Of a stretch of 54,179 nt of DNA, positions 7,567 through 16,460 are shown in pieces. The notes beneath the pieces are model-generated. The model worked only from the letters and a program-made list of their open reading frames with translations. It had not been told where the DNA came from and did no database searches. Position 1 is the stretch's first letter. Each line of letters opens with the position of its first letter. The DNA comes from Pseudomonas sp. MN1F. Lineage in GTDB: Bacteria; Pseudomonadota; Gammaproteobacteria; Pseudomonadales; Pseudomonadaceae. The translations under genes and the position numbers were made by a program. Where the stretch lies: contig NZ_VZII01000033.1 of NCBI RefSeq assembly GCF_009391885.1, positions 1-54,179 of the forward strand, read 5' to 3'.

Positions 7567-7928
7567 CCAATGTCACGAACCTGTCGCGTTCGGGCCTCTA
7601 TGACTGGATGGCGCAGCGCGTATCGGCGGTCGTTCTCGCGGCTTACTTCATTTTCCTGATCGGCTACGTGGTCTGCCACCCAGGCATCGACTACACCCAG
7701 TGGCATGGTCTGTTCTCCAACAACGCGATGCGGATCTTCAGTCTGCTGGCCCTCGTTGCCCTGGGCGCTCACGCCTGGGTCGGCATGTGGACCATCGCCA
7801 CCGACTACCTGACGCCGATGTCGTTCGGCAAGTCGGCGACTGCGATTCGTTTCCTGTTCCAGGCGGTATGCGGCGTTGCGATGTTCGCTTACTTCGTCTG
7901 GGGTGTGCAGATTCTCTGGGGTATCTGA
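7560..7928 (+). CDS. sdhD: Succinate dehydrogenase membrane anchor subunit
   Basis: This 122-residue protein begins MVTNVTNLSRSGLYDWMAQR. I chose the ATG at 7560, which overlaps the last 7 bases of sdhC, over an in-frame GTG at 7554, because the family starts here and the overlap is typical for the pair. Three transmembrane helices are present, and the HAWVGMWTIATDY motif carries the haem/quinone residues. Stop and sdhA start are 3 bases apart. Confidence 0.95.
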   Translation: MVTNVTNLSRSGLYDWMAQRVSAVVLAAYFIFLIGYVVCHPGIDYTQWHGLFSNNAMRIFSLLALVALGAHAWVGMWTIATDYLTPMSFGKSATAIRFLFQAVCGVAMFAYFVWGVQILWGI

Positions 7929-7931
7929 TCC

Positions 7932-9704
7932 ATGGCTAGCATTCCAACCATTTCCTTCGACGCCATCATCATCGGTGGCGGCGGCGCCGGCATGCGCGCA
8001 GCGCTGCAGCTGGCCCAGGGCGGTCACAAGACTGCCGTAGTCACCAAGGTCTTCCCGACCCGTTCGCACACGGTGTCCGCCCAGGGCGGCATCACCTGCG
8101 CCATCGCCTCGGCCGACCCGAACGACGACTGGCGCTGGCACATGTACGATACCGTCAAGGGTTCCGACTACATCGGTGACCAGGACGCTATCGAATACAT
8201 GTGTCAGGAAGGCCCGGCTGCGGTCTTCGAGCTGGACCACATGGGCCTGCCGTTCTCGCGTACCGAAACCGGCCGTATCTACCAGCGTCCGTTCGGTGGC
8301 CAGTCCAAGGACTTCGGTAAAGGTGGCCAGGCCGCCCGTACCTGTGCCGCTTCCGACCGTACCGGTCACGCGCTGCTGCACACCCTGTACCAGGGCAACC
8401 TGAAAGCCGGTACCACCTTCCTCAACGAGTACTACGCCGTTGACCTGGTGAAGAACCAGGAAGGCGCCTTCGTCGGTGTGATCGCGATCTGCATCGAAAC
8501 CGGCGAAACCATGTACATCAAGTCCAAGGCCACCGTTCTGGCCACTGGCGGTGCGGGCCGTATCTACGCGTCCACCACCAACGCCCTGATCAACACCGGT
8601 GACGGTATCGGCATGGCCCTGCGTGCAGGCGTGCCGGTACAGGACATCGAGATGTGGCAGTTCCACCCGACCGGCATCGCCGGCGCTGGTGTACTGGTCA
8701 CCGAAGGTTGCCGCGGTGAAGGTGGTTACCTGATCAACGCCCATGGTGAGCGCTTCATGGAGCGTTACGCGCCAAACGCGAAAGACCTGGCTGGCCGCGA
8801 CGTGGTTGCCCGTTCCATGGTCAAGGAAATCATCGCCGGCAATGGCGTGGGCCCGAACAAGGACCACGTACTGCTGAAGCTGGACCACCTGGGCGAGGAA
8901 GTGCTGCACAGCCGCCTGCCAGGTATCTGCGAACTGTCCAAGACCTTCGCCCACGTCGACCCAGTGGTCGCGCCGGTGCCGGTCGTTCCAACCTGCCACT
9001 ACATGATGGGCGGCGTAGCCACCAACATTCATGGCCAGGCCATCACCATGGACGAAGAAGGCAAGGATCACATCATTCCTGGCCTGTTCGCCGTAGGTGA
9101 AGTGGCGTGCGTATCGGTCCACGGCGCCAACCGCCTGGGCGGTAACTCGCTGCTCGACCTGGTGGTGTTCGGCCGTGCTGCCGGCCTGCACCTGGAGAAG
9201 GCGCTGAGCGACGGCATCGAGCACCTCGACGCCAGCGACACCGACATCGATGTTGCCCTGAACCGCCTGAACAAGCTCAACGAGCGTACTTCCGGTGAAG
9301 ACGTTGCCAGCCTGAAGCGCGAGCTGCAGAGCTGCATGCAGAACTACTTCGGTGTATTCCGTACTGGCGAATACATGCAGAAGGGTATCGAGCAGCTGGC
9401 CGGCCTGCGTGAGCGCATCGCCAACGTCAAGATCAACGACAAGTCCCAGGCCTTCAACACCGCGCGTATCGAAGCGCTGGAGCTGCAGAACCTGCTGGAA
9501 GTCGCCGAAGCTACCGCCATTGCGGCCGAAGCCCGTAAAGAGTCCCGCGGCGCTCACGCCCGTGAAGACTTCGAAGACCGTGACGACGAAAACTGGCTGT
9601 GCCACACCCTGTACTACCCGGGTGAGAAGCGCGTTGCCAAGCGTGGCGTCAACTTTGCGCCGAAGACCGTTCCGGCCTTCGAGCCAAAAATCCGGACTTA
9701 CTAA
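7932..9704 (+). CDS. sdhA: Succinate dehydrogenase flavoprotein subunit
   Basis: This 590-residue subunit holds covalent FAD and oxidises succinate to fumarate. Motifs in order: the dinucleotide-binding IIIGGGGAGMRAALQLA; the FAD-linking histidine in TRSHTVSAQGGI; WQFHPTGIAG; the catalytic GRDVVARSM region; CHYMMGGVATN; and NRLGGNSLLDLVVFGRAAG. The C-terminal domain ends with the DDENWLCHTLYY motif. Length and motifs are complete. Confidence 0.98.
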   Translation: MASIPTISFDAIIIGGGGAGMRAALQLAQGGHKTAVVTKVFPTRSHTVSAQGGITCAIASADPNDDWRWHMYDTVKGSDYIGDQDAIEYMCQEGPAAVFELDHMGLPFSRTETGRIYQRPFGGQSKDFGKGGQAARTCAASDRTGHALLHTLYQGNLKAGTTFLNEYYAVDLVKNQEGAFVGVIAICIETGETMYIKSKATVLATGGAGRIYASTTNALINTGDGIGMALRAGVPVQDIEMWQFHPTGIAGAGVLVTEGCRGEGGYLINAHGERFMERYAPNAKDLAGRDVVARSMVKEIIAGNGVGPNKDHVLLKLDHLGEEVLHSRLPGICELSKTFAHVDPVVAPVPVVPTCHYMMGGVATNIHGQAITMDEEGKDHIIPGLFAVGEVACVSVHGANRLGGNSLLDLVVFGRAAGLHLEKALSDGIEHLDASDTDIDVALNRLNKLNERTSGEDVASLKRELQSCMQNYFGVFRTGEYMQKGIEQLAGLRERIANVKINDKSQAFNTARIEALELQNLLEVAEATAIAAEARKESRGAHAREDFEDRDDENWLCHTLYYPGEKRVAKRGVNFAPKTVPAFEPKIRTY

Positions 9705-9715
9705 GGGTGGCTGCT

Positions 9716-10420
9716 ATGTTGAAAGTCGAAGTTTATCGCTACAACCCCGACACCGACTCGGCCCCCAAGATGGAGTCGTTCGACGTCGATACCGGCGGCA
9801 AGGACCTGATGGTTCTGGACGTGCTGGCGCTGATCAAGGAAAAGGACGAGGGCTTCTCGTACCGTCGCTCGTGCCGTGAAGGCGTTTGCGGTTCCGATGG
9901 CATGAACATGAACGGCAAGAACGGCCTGGCCTGCATCACTCCGCTGTCGGCTGTGGTCAAGGGCAACAAGCTGGTTCTGCGCCCGCTGCCTGGCCTGCCG
10001 GTCATTCGTGACCTGGTGGTCGACATGAGCATCTTCTACAAGCAGTACGAGAAGGTGAAGCCATTCCTGCAGAACGACACGCCGGCTCCGGCCATCGAGC
10101 GTCTGCAGTCGCCAGAAGAGCGTGACAAGCTGGACGGCCTGTACGAGTGCATCCTGTGCGCTTGCTGCTCGACCTCCTGCCCGTCGTTCTGGTGGAACCC
10201 GGACAAGTTCCTGGGCCCCGCTGCTCTGCTGCAGGCCTACCGCTTCCTGGCCGACAGCCGTGATACCAAGACCCAGGAGCGCCTGGCGTCCCTGGATGAC
10301 CCGTTCAGCGTATTCCGCTGCCGCGGGATCATGAACTGCGTCAACGTTTGCCCGAAGGGTCTGAACCCGACCAAGGCAATCGGCCACGTACGTAACATGC
10401 TGCTGCAAAGCGGCACCTGA
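9716..10420 (+). CDS. sdhB: Succinate dehydrogenase iron-sulfur subunit
   Basis: This 234-residue subunit carries all three clusters. The [2Fe-2S] motif is SCREGVCGSDGMNMNG with a later CIT cysteine. The remaining ligands lie in CILCACCSTSCPSFWWN and in CRGIMNCVNVCPKGLNP. I chose the ATG at 9716 (MLKVEVYRYNPD) because AAGGGTGG lies 5 bases upstream and homologues start there; a GTG at 9707 would add MAA. A 246-base structured gap separates it from sucA. Confidence 0.96.
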   Translation: MLKVEVYRYNPDTDSAPKMESFDVDTGGKDLMVLDVLALIKEKDEGFSYRRSCREGVCGSDGMNMNGKNGLACITPLSAVVKGNKLVLRPLPGLPVIRDLVVDMSIFYKQYEKVKPFLQNDTPAPAIERLQSPEERDKLDGLYECILCACCSTSCPSFWWNPDKFLGPAALLQAYRFLADSRDTKTQERLASLDDPFSVFRCRGIMNCVNVCPKGLNPTKAIGHVRNMLLQSGT

Positions 10421-10666
10421 TACAAAGCGTTGTAACTGCAGTAAGCCGAGGTGCGGGTGGTGAGCCCGCACTGAGGTAAAACCTGAGCAAGGGCCCACAA
10501 AGCCCGCGCTCGATACCTATGAAGATATGAGACCAGCAGGGGCTTTCCGGGCTGGTACCCGGAAAATCAGCAGGATCCAAGTGGCGTGGTTCAGTCGCTT
10601 TATTCGGACTTTTCCAGGTTTGCTGTGGCTCTCGCCGATCAGTCCCCTAACCGAGGGTGACCAAGC
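10421..10666 (+). ncRNA. Structured leader upstream of sucA (candidate sucA-II RNA)
   Basis: This gap is unusually long for the inside of an operon. It contains several clean stem-loops: 10451-10471 (GTGCGGG / CCCGCAC, 7 bp), a small AGGT-AAA-ACCT hairpin at 10474-10484, and 10544-10565 (TTTCCGGG / CCCGGAAA, 8 bp, 6-base loop). The sequence ends with GAGGGTGACC before the sucA ATG. From memory, comparative genomics described a Pseudomonas-specific motif called sucA-II in exactly this position. I cannot run the covariance model, so the assignment rests on location and visible structure. It could act as a cis-regulator of sucA or as a processing site between sdhB and sucA. Confidence 0.5.
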
Positions 10667-13498
10667 ATGCAAGAAAGCGTGATGCAGCGCATGTGGGATA
10701 GCGCCCACCTTTCAGGTGGTAACGCTGCATATGTGGAAGAGCTCTACGAGCTCTACCTGCACGACCCTAACGCTGTGCCAGAAGAGTGGCGCACTTACTT
10801 CCAGAAGTTGCCAGCCGACGGCAGCACCGCTACCGATGTATCGCACTCGACGATCCGCGACCATTTCGTACTGCTGGCAAAGAACCAGCGCCGCGCCCAA
10901 CCGGTTTCCGCCGGGAGCGTGAGCACAGAACACGAGAAGAAGCAGGTTGAAGTTCTGCGACTGATCCAGGCCTATCGTATGCGCGGCCATCAGGCTGCCA
11001 AGCTCGACCCGTTGGGGTTGTGGCAGCGACCTGCGCCTGTAGACCTGTCGATCAATCACTACGGCTTGACCAATGCCGATCTTGATACGACCTTCCGTGC
11101 CGGCGACCTGTTCATTGGCAAGGAGGAAGCGAGCCTACGCGAGATCTTCGAGGCGCTCCAGAAGACATATTGTCGCACCATTGGCGCCGAGTTCACCCAT
11201 ATCGTCGATTCCGAGCAGCGCAGCTGGTTCCAGCAGCGCCTGGAAAGCGTGCGCGGCCGTCCGGAATTCTCGGTCGACGTGCAGACGCACCTGCTTGAGC
11301 GTGTGACCGCCGGTGAAGGCCTCGAGAAGTACCTGGGCACCAAGTACCCAGGCACCAAGCGTTTCGGCCTCGAGGGCGGCGAAAGCCTGATCCCGATGCT
11401 GGACGAGATGATTCAGCGCTCCGGCTCCTATGGCACCAAGGAAGTCGTGATCGGCATGGCCCACCGCGGCCGTCTGAACGTGCTGGTCAACACCTTCGGC
11501 AAGAACCCGCGCGAGCTGTTCGACGAGTTCGAAGGCAAGAAGATGAACGAGCTGGGCTCCGGTGACGTGAAGTATCACCAGGGCTTCTCCTCCAACGTGA
11601 TGACCCCGGGTGGCGAAGTTCACCTGGCCATGGCGTTCAACCCGTCCCACCTGGAAATCGTCTCGCCAGTGGTGGAAGGTTCGGTGCGCGCCCGTCAGGA
11701 CCGTCGCAACGACACCGTGGGTGACAAGGTTCTGCCGATCTCGATCCACGGCGACGCTGCGTTCGCCGGCCAGGGCGTGGTCATGGAAACCTTCCAGATG
11801 TCGCAGACCCGCGGTTTCAAGACCGGCGGTACCGTGCACATCGTGATCAACAACCAGGTTGGTTTCACCATCAGCAACCCGCTGGACGCACGTTCCACCG
11901 AGTACGCCACCGACGTCGCCAAGATGATTCAGGCGCCGATCCTGCACGTCAACGGTGACGATCCGGAAGCGGTGCTGTTCGTGACTCAGCTGGCCATCGA
12001 TTACCGCATGCAGTTCAAGCGTGACGTGGTCATCGACCTGGTCTGCTACCGTCGTCGCGGCCACAACGAGGCCGACGAGCCGAACGGCACCCAGCCTTTG
12101 ATGTACCAGCAGATCACCAAGCAGCGCACCACCCGTGAGCTGTATGCCGATTCGCTGATCCAGGCCGGTCGCATCGACGCCGAGCGTGCTCAGGCCAAGA
12201 TCGACGAGTACCGCAACGCCCTGGACAATGGCCTGCACGTGGTGAAGAGCCTGGTCAAGGAGCCGAACCGCGAGCTGTTCGTCGACTGGCGTCCGTACCT
12301 GGGCCATGCCTGGACCGCGCGTCACGACACCCGCTTCGACCTCAAGACCCTGCAGGACCTGTCGGCCAAGCTGCTGGAACTGCCGGAAGGCTTCGTCGTC
12401 CAGCGTCAGGTCGCGAAGATCTACGAAGACCGTCAGAAGATGCAGGCCGGTGGCTTGCCGATCAACTGGGGTTATGCAGAGACCATGGCGTACGCCACCC
12501 TGCAGTTCGAAGGTCACCCGATCCGCATGACCGGCCAGGACATCGGCCGTGGCACCTTCTCGCACCGTCACGCGGTGCTGCACAACCAGAAGGACGCCAG
12601 CACCTACGTACCGCTGAAGAACCTGTTCCCGGGCCAGCCGCGTTTCGACCTGTACGACTCCTTCCTGTCGGAAGAGGCCGTACTGGCATTCGAATACGGT
12701 TACTCGACCACCACGCCGAACGCGCTGGTGATCTGGGAAGCCCAGTTCGGCGACTTCGCCAACGGTGCCCAGGTAGTGATCGACCAGTTCATCACCAGCG
12801 GCGAGCACAAGTGGGGCCGCCTGTGTGGTCTGACCATGCTGCTGCCGCACGGTTATGAAGGGCAGGGGCCGGAGCACTCCTCCGCGCGTCTGGAGCGTTA
12901 CCTGCAGCTGTGCGCCGAGCACAACATCCAGGTCTGCGTACCGACCACCCCGGCACAGATCTACCACCTGCTGCGTCGCCAGGTCATTCGCCCGCTGCGC
13001 AAGCCGCTGGTGGTTCTGACGCCGAAGTCGCTGCTGCGCCACAAGCTGGCCATCTCGACCCTGGAAGACCTGGCAGAAGGCTCGTTCCAGACCGTGATCC
13101 CGGAAATCGACACCCTCGATCCGGCCAAGGTCGAACGCCTGGTCCTGTGCAGTGGCAAGGTCTACTACGACCTGCTGGAAAAACGCCGTGCCGAAGGCCG
13201 CGAAGACATCGCGATCCTGCGTCTGGAACAGCTGTATCCGTTCCCTGAGGACGACCTGGTCGAAATCCTGGCGCAATACACCAACCTCAAGCATGCGGTC
13301 TGGTGCCAGGAAGAACCGATGAACCAGGGCGCCTGGTACAGCAGTCAGCACCACATGCGCCGTATCCTGGGCCGCCACAACAAGGCACTGGTCCTGGAAT
13401 ACGCCGGCCGCGACGCTTCCGCCGCGCCAGCCTGTGGTTACGCATCGAAGCACGCCGAACAGCAGGAAAAACTGCTGCAAGACGCCTTCACTGTTTAA
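10667..13498 (+). CDS. sucA: 2-Oxoglutarate dehydrogenase E1 component
   Basis: This 943-residue thiamine-diphosphate enzyme decarboxylates 2-oxoglutarate and succinylates the lipoyl arm of SucB. The N-terminus has the E1o signature HLSGGNAAYVEELYELYL, which docks to the complex. Catalytic-core landmarks are GMAHRGRLNVLVN, YHQGFSSN, FNPSHLEIV, the thiamine-diphosphate region IHGDAAFAGQGVV, and CYRRRGHNEADEP. The pyrimidine-domain part includes GRGTFSHRHAVL and PHGYEGQGPEHSSAR. Length is normal. Confidence 0.98.
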   Translation: MQESVMQRMWDSAHLSGGNAAYVEELYELYLHDPNAVPEEWRTYFQKLPADGSTATDVSHSTIRDHFVLLAKNQRRAQPVSAGSVSTEHEKKQVEVLRLIQAYRMRGHQAAKLDPLGLWQRPAPVDLSINHYGLTNADLDTTFRAGDLFIGKEEASLREIFEALQKTYCRTIGAEFTHIVDSEQRSWFQQRLESVRGRPEFSVDVQTHLLERVTAGEGLEKYLGTKYPGTKRFGLEGGESLIPMLDEMIQRSGSYGTKEVVIGMAHRGRLNVLVNTFGKNPRELFDEFEGKKMNELGSGDVKYHQGFSSNVMTPGGEVHLAMAFNPSHLEIVSPVVEGSVRARQDRRNDTVGDKVLPISIHGDAAFAGQGVVMETFQMSQTRGFKTGGTVHIVINNQVGFTISNPLDARSTEYATDVAKMIQAPILHVNGDDPEAVLFVTQLAIDYRMQFKRDVVIDLVCYRRRGHNEADEPNGTQPLMYQQITKQRTTRELYADSLIQAGRIDAERAQAKIDEYRNALDNGLHVVKSLVKEPNRELFVDWRPYLGHAWTARHDTRFDLKTLQDLSAKLLELPEGFVVQRQVAKIYEDRQKMQAGGLPINWGYAETMAYATLQFEGHPIRMTGQDIGRGTFSHRHAVLHNQKDASTYVPLKNLFPGQPRFDLYDSFLSEEAVLAFEYGYSTTTPNALVIWEAQFGDFANGAQVVIDQFITSGEHKWGRLCGLTMLLPHGYEGQGPEHSSARLERYLQLCAEHNIQVCVPTTPAQIYHLLRRQVIRPLRKPLVVLTPKSLLRHKLAISTLEDLAEGSFQTVIPEIDTLDPAKVERLVLCSGKVYYDLLEKRRAEGREDIAILRLEQLYPFPEDDLVEILAQYTNLKHAVWCQEEPMNQGAWYSSQHHMRRILGRHNKALVLEYAGRDASAAPACGYASKHAEQQEKLLQDAFTV

Positions 13499-13540
13499 TG
13501 CCTTCGCGCACCTGAAACCGAATTTAAGGAAACACAGATA

Positions 13541-14758
13541 ATGGCTATCGAGATCAAAGCCCCAACCTTCCCGGAATCGGTTGCCGATGGCACCGTTGCC
13601 ACCTGGCACAAGCAGCCGGGCGACGCCGTCAAGCGTGACGAGCTGATCGTCGACATCGAGACCGACAAGGTCGTCCTGGAAGTGCTGGCCACCGCCGATG
13701 GCGTGCTGGGCGCGATCGTCAAGGGCGAGGGCGACACCGTCCTGTCCGACGAAGTGCTGGGTTCGATCGTTGAAGGTGGTGCTGCCGCTGCTGCTCCAGC
13801 TGCTGCCCCGGCCGCTGCTGCTCCGGCTGCCGCCGCCGCCGACGCTGGTGAAGACGACCCGATCGCTGCGCCTGCCGCTCGCAAGCTGGCCGAAGAAAGC
13901 GGTATCGACCTGGCTACCGTTGCCGGCACCGGCAAAGGTGGTCGCATCACCAAGGAAGACGTCGTTGCCGCCGTCGCCAACAAGAAGTCGGCTCCAGCGC
14001 CTGCTGCCAAGCCTGCTGCTGCCGCTGCTGCCCCGGTTGTCGTTGCCGCTGGCGACCGCACCGAGAAGCGCGTGCCGATGACCCGTCTGCGCGCCAAGAT
14101 CGCCGAGCGTCTGGTCGAAGCCCAGTCGAACATGGCCATGCTGACCACTTTCAACGAAGTCGACATGACCGAAGTCATGGCCCTGCGTTCGAAGTACAAG
14201 GACCTGTTCGAGAAGACCCACAATGGCGTACGCCTGGGCTTCATGTCGTTCTTCGTCAAGGCTGCCACCGAAGCCCTGAAGCGCTTCCCGGCTGTCAACG
14301 CCTCGATCGACGGCAACGACATCGTCTACCACGGCTTCGCCGACGTCGGCGTTGCCGTGTCCAGCGACCGTGGTCTGGTGGTGCCGGTACTGCGTAACGC
14401 CGAGTCGATGAGCCTGGCTGAAATCGAGAACGGCATCGCCACCTTCGGCAAGAAGGCCCGTGACGGCAAGCTGTCGATCGAAGAGATGACCGGTGGTACC
14501 TTCACCATCACCAACGGCGGTACTTTCGGTTCGATGATGTCGACCCCGATCGTCAACCCGCCGCAGGCCGCTATCCTCGGCATGCACAACATCATCCAGC
14601 GTCCGATGGCCATCAATGGCCAAGTGGTTATCCGCCCGATGATGTACCTGGCACTGTCCTACGATCACCGCCTGATCGATGGCAAGGAAGCGGTAACCTT
14701 CCTGGTCACCATCAAGAACCTGCTGGAAGATCCGTCTCGCCTGCTGCTGGACATCTAA
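13541..14758 (+). CDS. sucB: Dihydrolipoyllysine succinyltransferase (E2 of 2-oxoglutarate dehydrogenase)
   Basis: This 405-residue E2 protein has one lipoyl domain (residues 1-80, lipoyl Lys43 in [11 protein letters not shown]), an Ala/Pro-rich mobile linker (about 83-105), a peripheral-subunit-binding domain ([12 protein letters not shown] through GRITKEDV, about 110-145) and a second Ala/Pro linker. The catalytic core ends with the active-site motif [13 protein letters not shown]. It receives the succinyl group from SucA and transfers it to CoA. AAGGA precedes the ATG. Confidence 0.98.
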
Positions 14759-14851
14759 CCCTCTGGCTGCGTACCGTGCCGGCCCTGGCTTCGCGAGAAG
14801 CCGTGCCGCGCGGTCCGCGGCCTGTAGCTTGTAGCTGATAAGGAATCTTTT

Positions 14852-16288
14852 ATGACCCAGAAATTCGACGTAGTGGTAATCGGTGCAGGTCCTGGCGGCT
14901 ATGTTGCTGCCATCAAGGCCGCACAACTTGGTCTGAAGACTGCCTGTATCGAGAAGTACACCGACGCCGAGGGCAAGCTGGCCCTGGGCGGCACCTGCCT
15001 GAACGTAGGCTGCATTCCGTCCAAGGCGCTGCTGGACAGCTCCTGGAAGTACAAGGAAGCCAAAGAGAGCTTCAACGTCCACGGTATCTCCACTGGCGAA
15101 GTGAAGATGGACGTCGCCGCGATGGTTGGCCGCAAGGCTGGCATCGTCAAGAACCTGACCGGTGGCGTTGCCACCCTGTTCAAGGCCAACGGCGTTACCT
15201 CGATCCAGGGCCACGGCAAGCTGCTGGCTGGCAAGAAGGTCGAAGTCACCAAGGCTGACGGCACCACCGAAGTCATCGAAGCCGAGAACGTGATCCTCGC
15301 TTCCGGCTCGCGTCCGATCGACATTCCGCCGGCTCCGGTCGACCAGAACGTCATCGTCGACTCCACCGGCGCCCTGGAATTCCAGTCGGTACCTAAGCGC
15401 CTGGGCGTGATCGGTGCTGGCGTGATCGGTCTGGAACTGGGCTCGGTATGGGCTCGCCTGGGTGCTGAAGTCACCGTCCTGGAAGCCCTGGACACCTTCC
15501 TGATGGCTGCCGACACCGCCGTGTCGAAAGAAGCCCAGAAGACCCTGACCAAGCAAGGCCTGGACATCAAGCTGGGCGCCCGCGTCACCGGCTCGAAAGT
15601 CAACGGCAACGAAGTCGAAGTGACCTACACCAACGCCGAAGGCGAGCAGAAGATCACCTTCGACAAGCTGATCGTTGCGGTCGGCCGTCGTCCGGTGACC
15701 ACTGATCTGCTGGCTGCCGACAGCGGCGTGACCATCGACGAGCGTGGCTACATCTTCGTCGACGACTACTGCGCTACCAGCGTACCGGGCGTGTTCGCCA
15801 TCGGTGACGTGGTACGCGGCATGATGCTGGCGCACAAGGCCTCGGAAGAGGGCATCATGGTCGTCGAGCGCATCAAGGGCCACAAGGCCCAGATGAACTA
15901 CGACCTGATTCCGTCGGTCATCTACACCCACCCGGAAATCGCGTGGGTCGGCAAGACCGAACAAGCCTTGAAGGCCGAGGGTGTTGAGGTTAACGTAGGC
16001 ACCTTCCCGTTCGCGGCCAGCGGCCGTGCGATGGCAGCCAACGATACCGGTGGTTTCGTCAAGGTCATCGCCGACGCCAAGACCGACCGTGTCCTGGGTG
16101 TTCACGTGATTGGCCCATCGGCTGCCGAACTGGTACAGCAGGGCGCAATCGCAATGGAATTCGGCACCAGTGCCGAGGATCTGGGCATGATGGTCTTCAG
16201 CCATCCAACCCTGTCCGAAGCGTTGCATGAAGCAGCGCTGGCAGTGAATGGCGGCGCCATTCACGTGGCCAACCGTAAGAAGCGTTAA
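14852..16288 (+). CDS. lpdG: Dihydrolipoyl dehydrogenase (E3)
   Basis: This 478-residue flavoprotein reoxidises the dihydrolipoyl groups of SucB with NAD+. Motifs: FAD site VVVIGAGPGGYVAAIKAAQLG, redox-active disulfide GGTCLNVGCIPSKALL, NAD site GVIGAGVIGLELGSVW, GDVVRGMMLAHKASEEG, and the C-terminal catalytic histidine segment VFSHPTLSEALHEA. Its place in the suc operon marks it as the E3 used by 2-oxoglutarate dehydrogenase (LPD-Glc type in P. putida), and it may also serve glycine cleavage. The 93-base gap from sucB holds an AAGGAATC ribosome site. Confidence 0.96.
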   Translation: MTQKFDVVVIGAGPGGYVAAIKAAQLGLKTACIEKYTDAEGKLALGGTCLNVGCIPSKALLDSSWKYKEAKESFNVHGISTGEVKMDVAAMVGRKAGIVKNLTGGVATLFKANGVTSIQGHGKLLAGKKVEVTKADGTTEVIEAENVILASGSRPIDIPPAPVDQNVIVDSTGALEFQSVPKRLGVIGAGVIGLELGSVWARLGAEVTVLEALDTFLMAADTAVSKEAQKTLTKQGLDIKLGARVTGSKVNGNEVEVTYTNAEGEQKITFDKLIVAVGRRPVTTDLLAADSGVTIDERGYIFVDDYCATSVPGVFAIGDVVRGMMLAHKASEEGIMVVERIKGHKAQMNYDLIPSVIYTHPEIAWVGKTEQALKAEGVEVNVGTFPFAASGRAMAANDTGGFVKVIADAKTDRVLGVHVIGPSAAELVQQGAIAMEFGTSAEDLGMMVFSHPTLSEALHEAALAVNGGAIHVANRKKR

Positions 16289-16460
16289 TTATAAGAAACC
16301 ACGGCGGGCTGCCCGTCGTGAGTCTTGCGTGCATGACTCACCGCGGAACGTCCGCCGGACCGGACTACACGGGAAAACCCGGGGTCAATGGTCACAGGTG
16401 GTGCGGCGCCAGCAATGGCGCAGCGCCGAAGCGCAGTACCTAACGAAGACGGTAAAAAGC
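16289..16460 (+). ncRNA. Structured leader upstream of sucC (candidate sucC RNA motif)
   Basis: The 172 bases between lpdG and sucC are densely paired. 16300-16320 is a 9-bp stem (CACGGCGGG / CCCGTCGTG, one G-U) with a 3-base loop. 16320-16339 has GAGTC / GACTC around a 10-base loop. 16343-16355 has GCGGA-ACG-TCCGC, 16370-16381 has CGGG-AAAA-CCCG, and a GGCGCC / GGCGC pair lies near 16405-16420. No T run follows, so these are not simple terminators. I recall a published Pseudomonas sucC RNA motif at this place, and assign it on position and visible structure only. Confidence 0.55.

Noticed and set aside
7428..9605. Long antisense open frame opposite sdhA and sdhD
   Set aside because: Opposite certain genes, no recognisable motif, and composition typical of an antisense shadow in GC-rich DNA.
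11135..16264. A very long antisense open frame (about 1,700 codons) across sucA, sucB and lpdG on the minus strand
   Set aside because: It is a shadow of the strongly biased codon use of the sense genes. Its composition (His, Gln, Gly, Val, Asp rich) has no domain pattern, and it lies fully opposite three certain genes.
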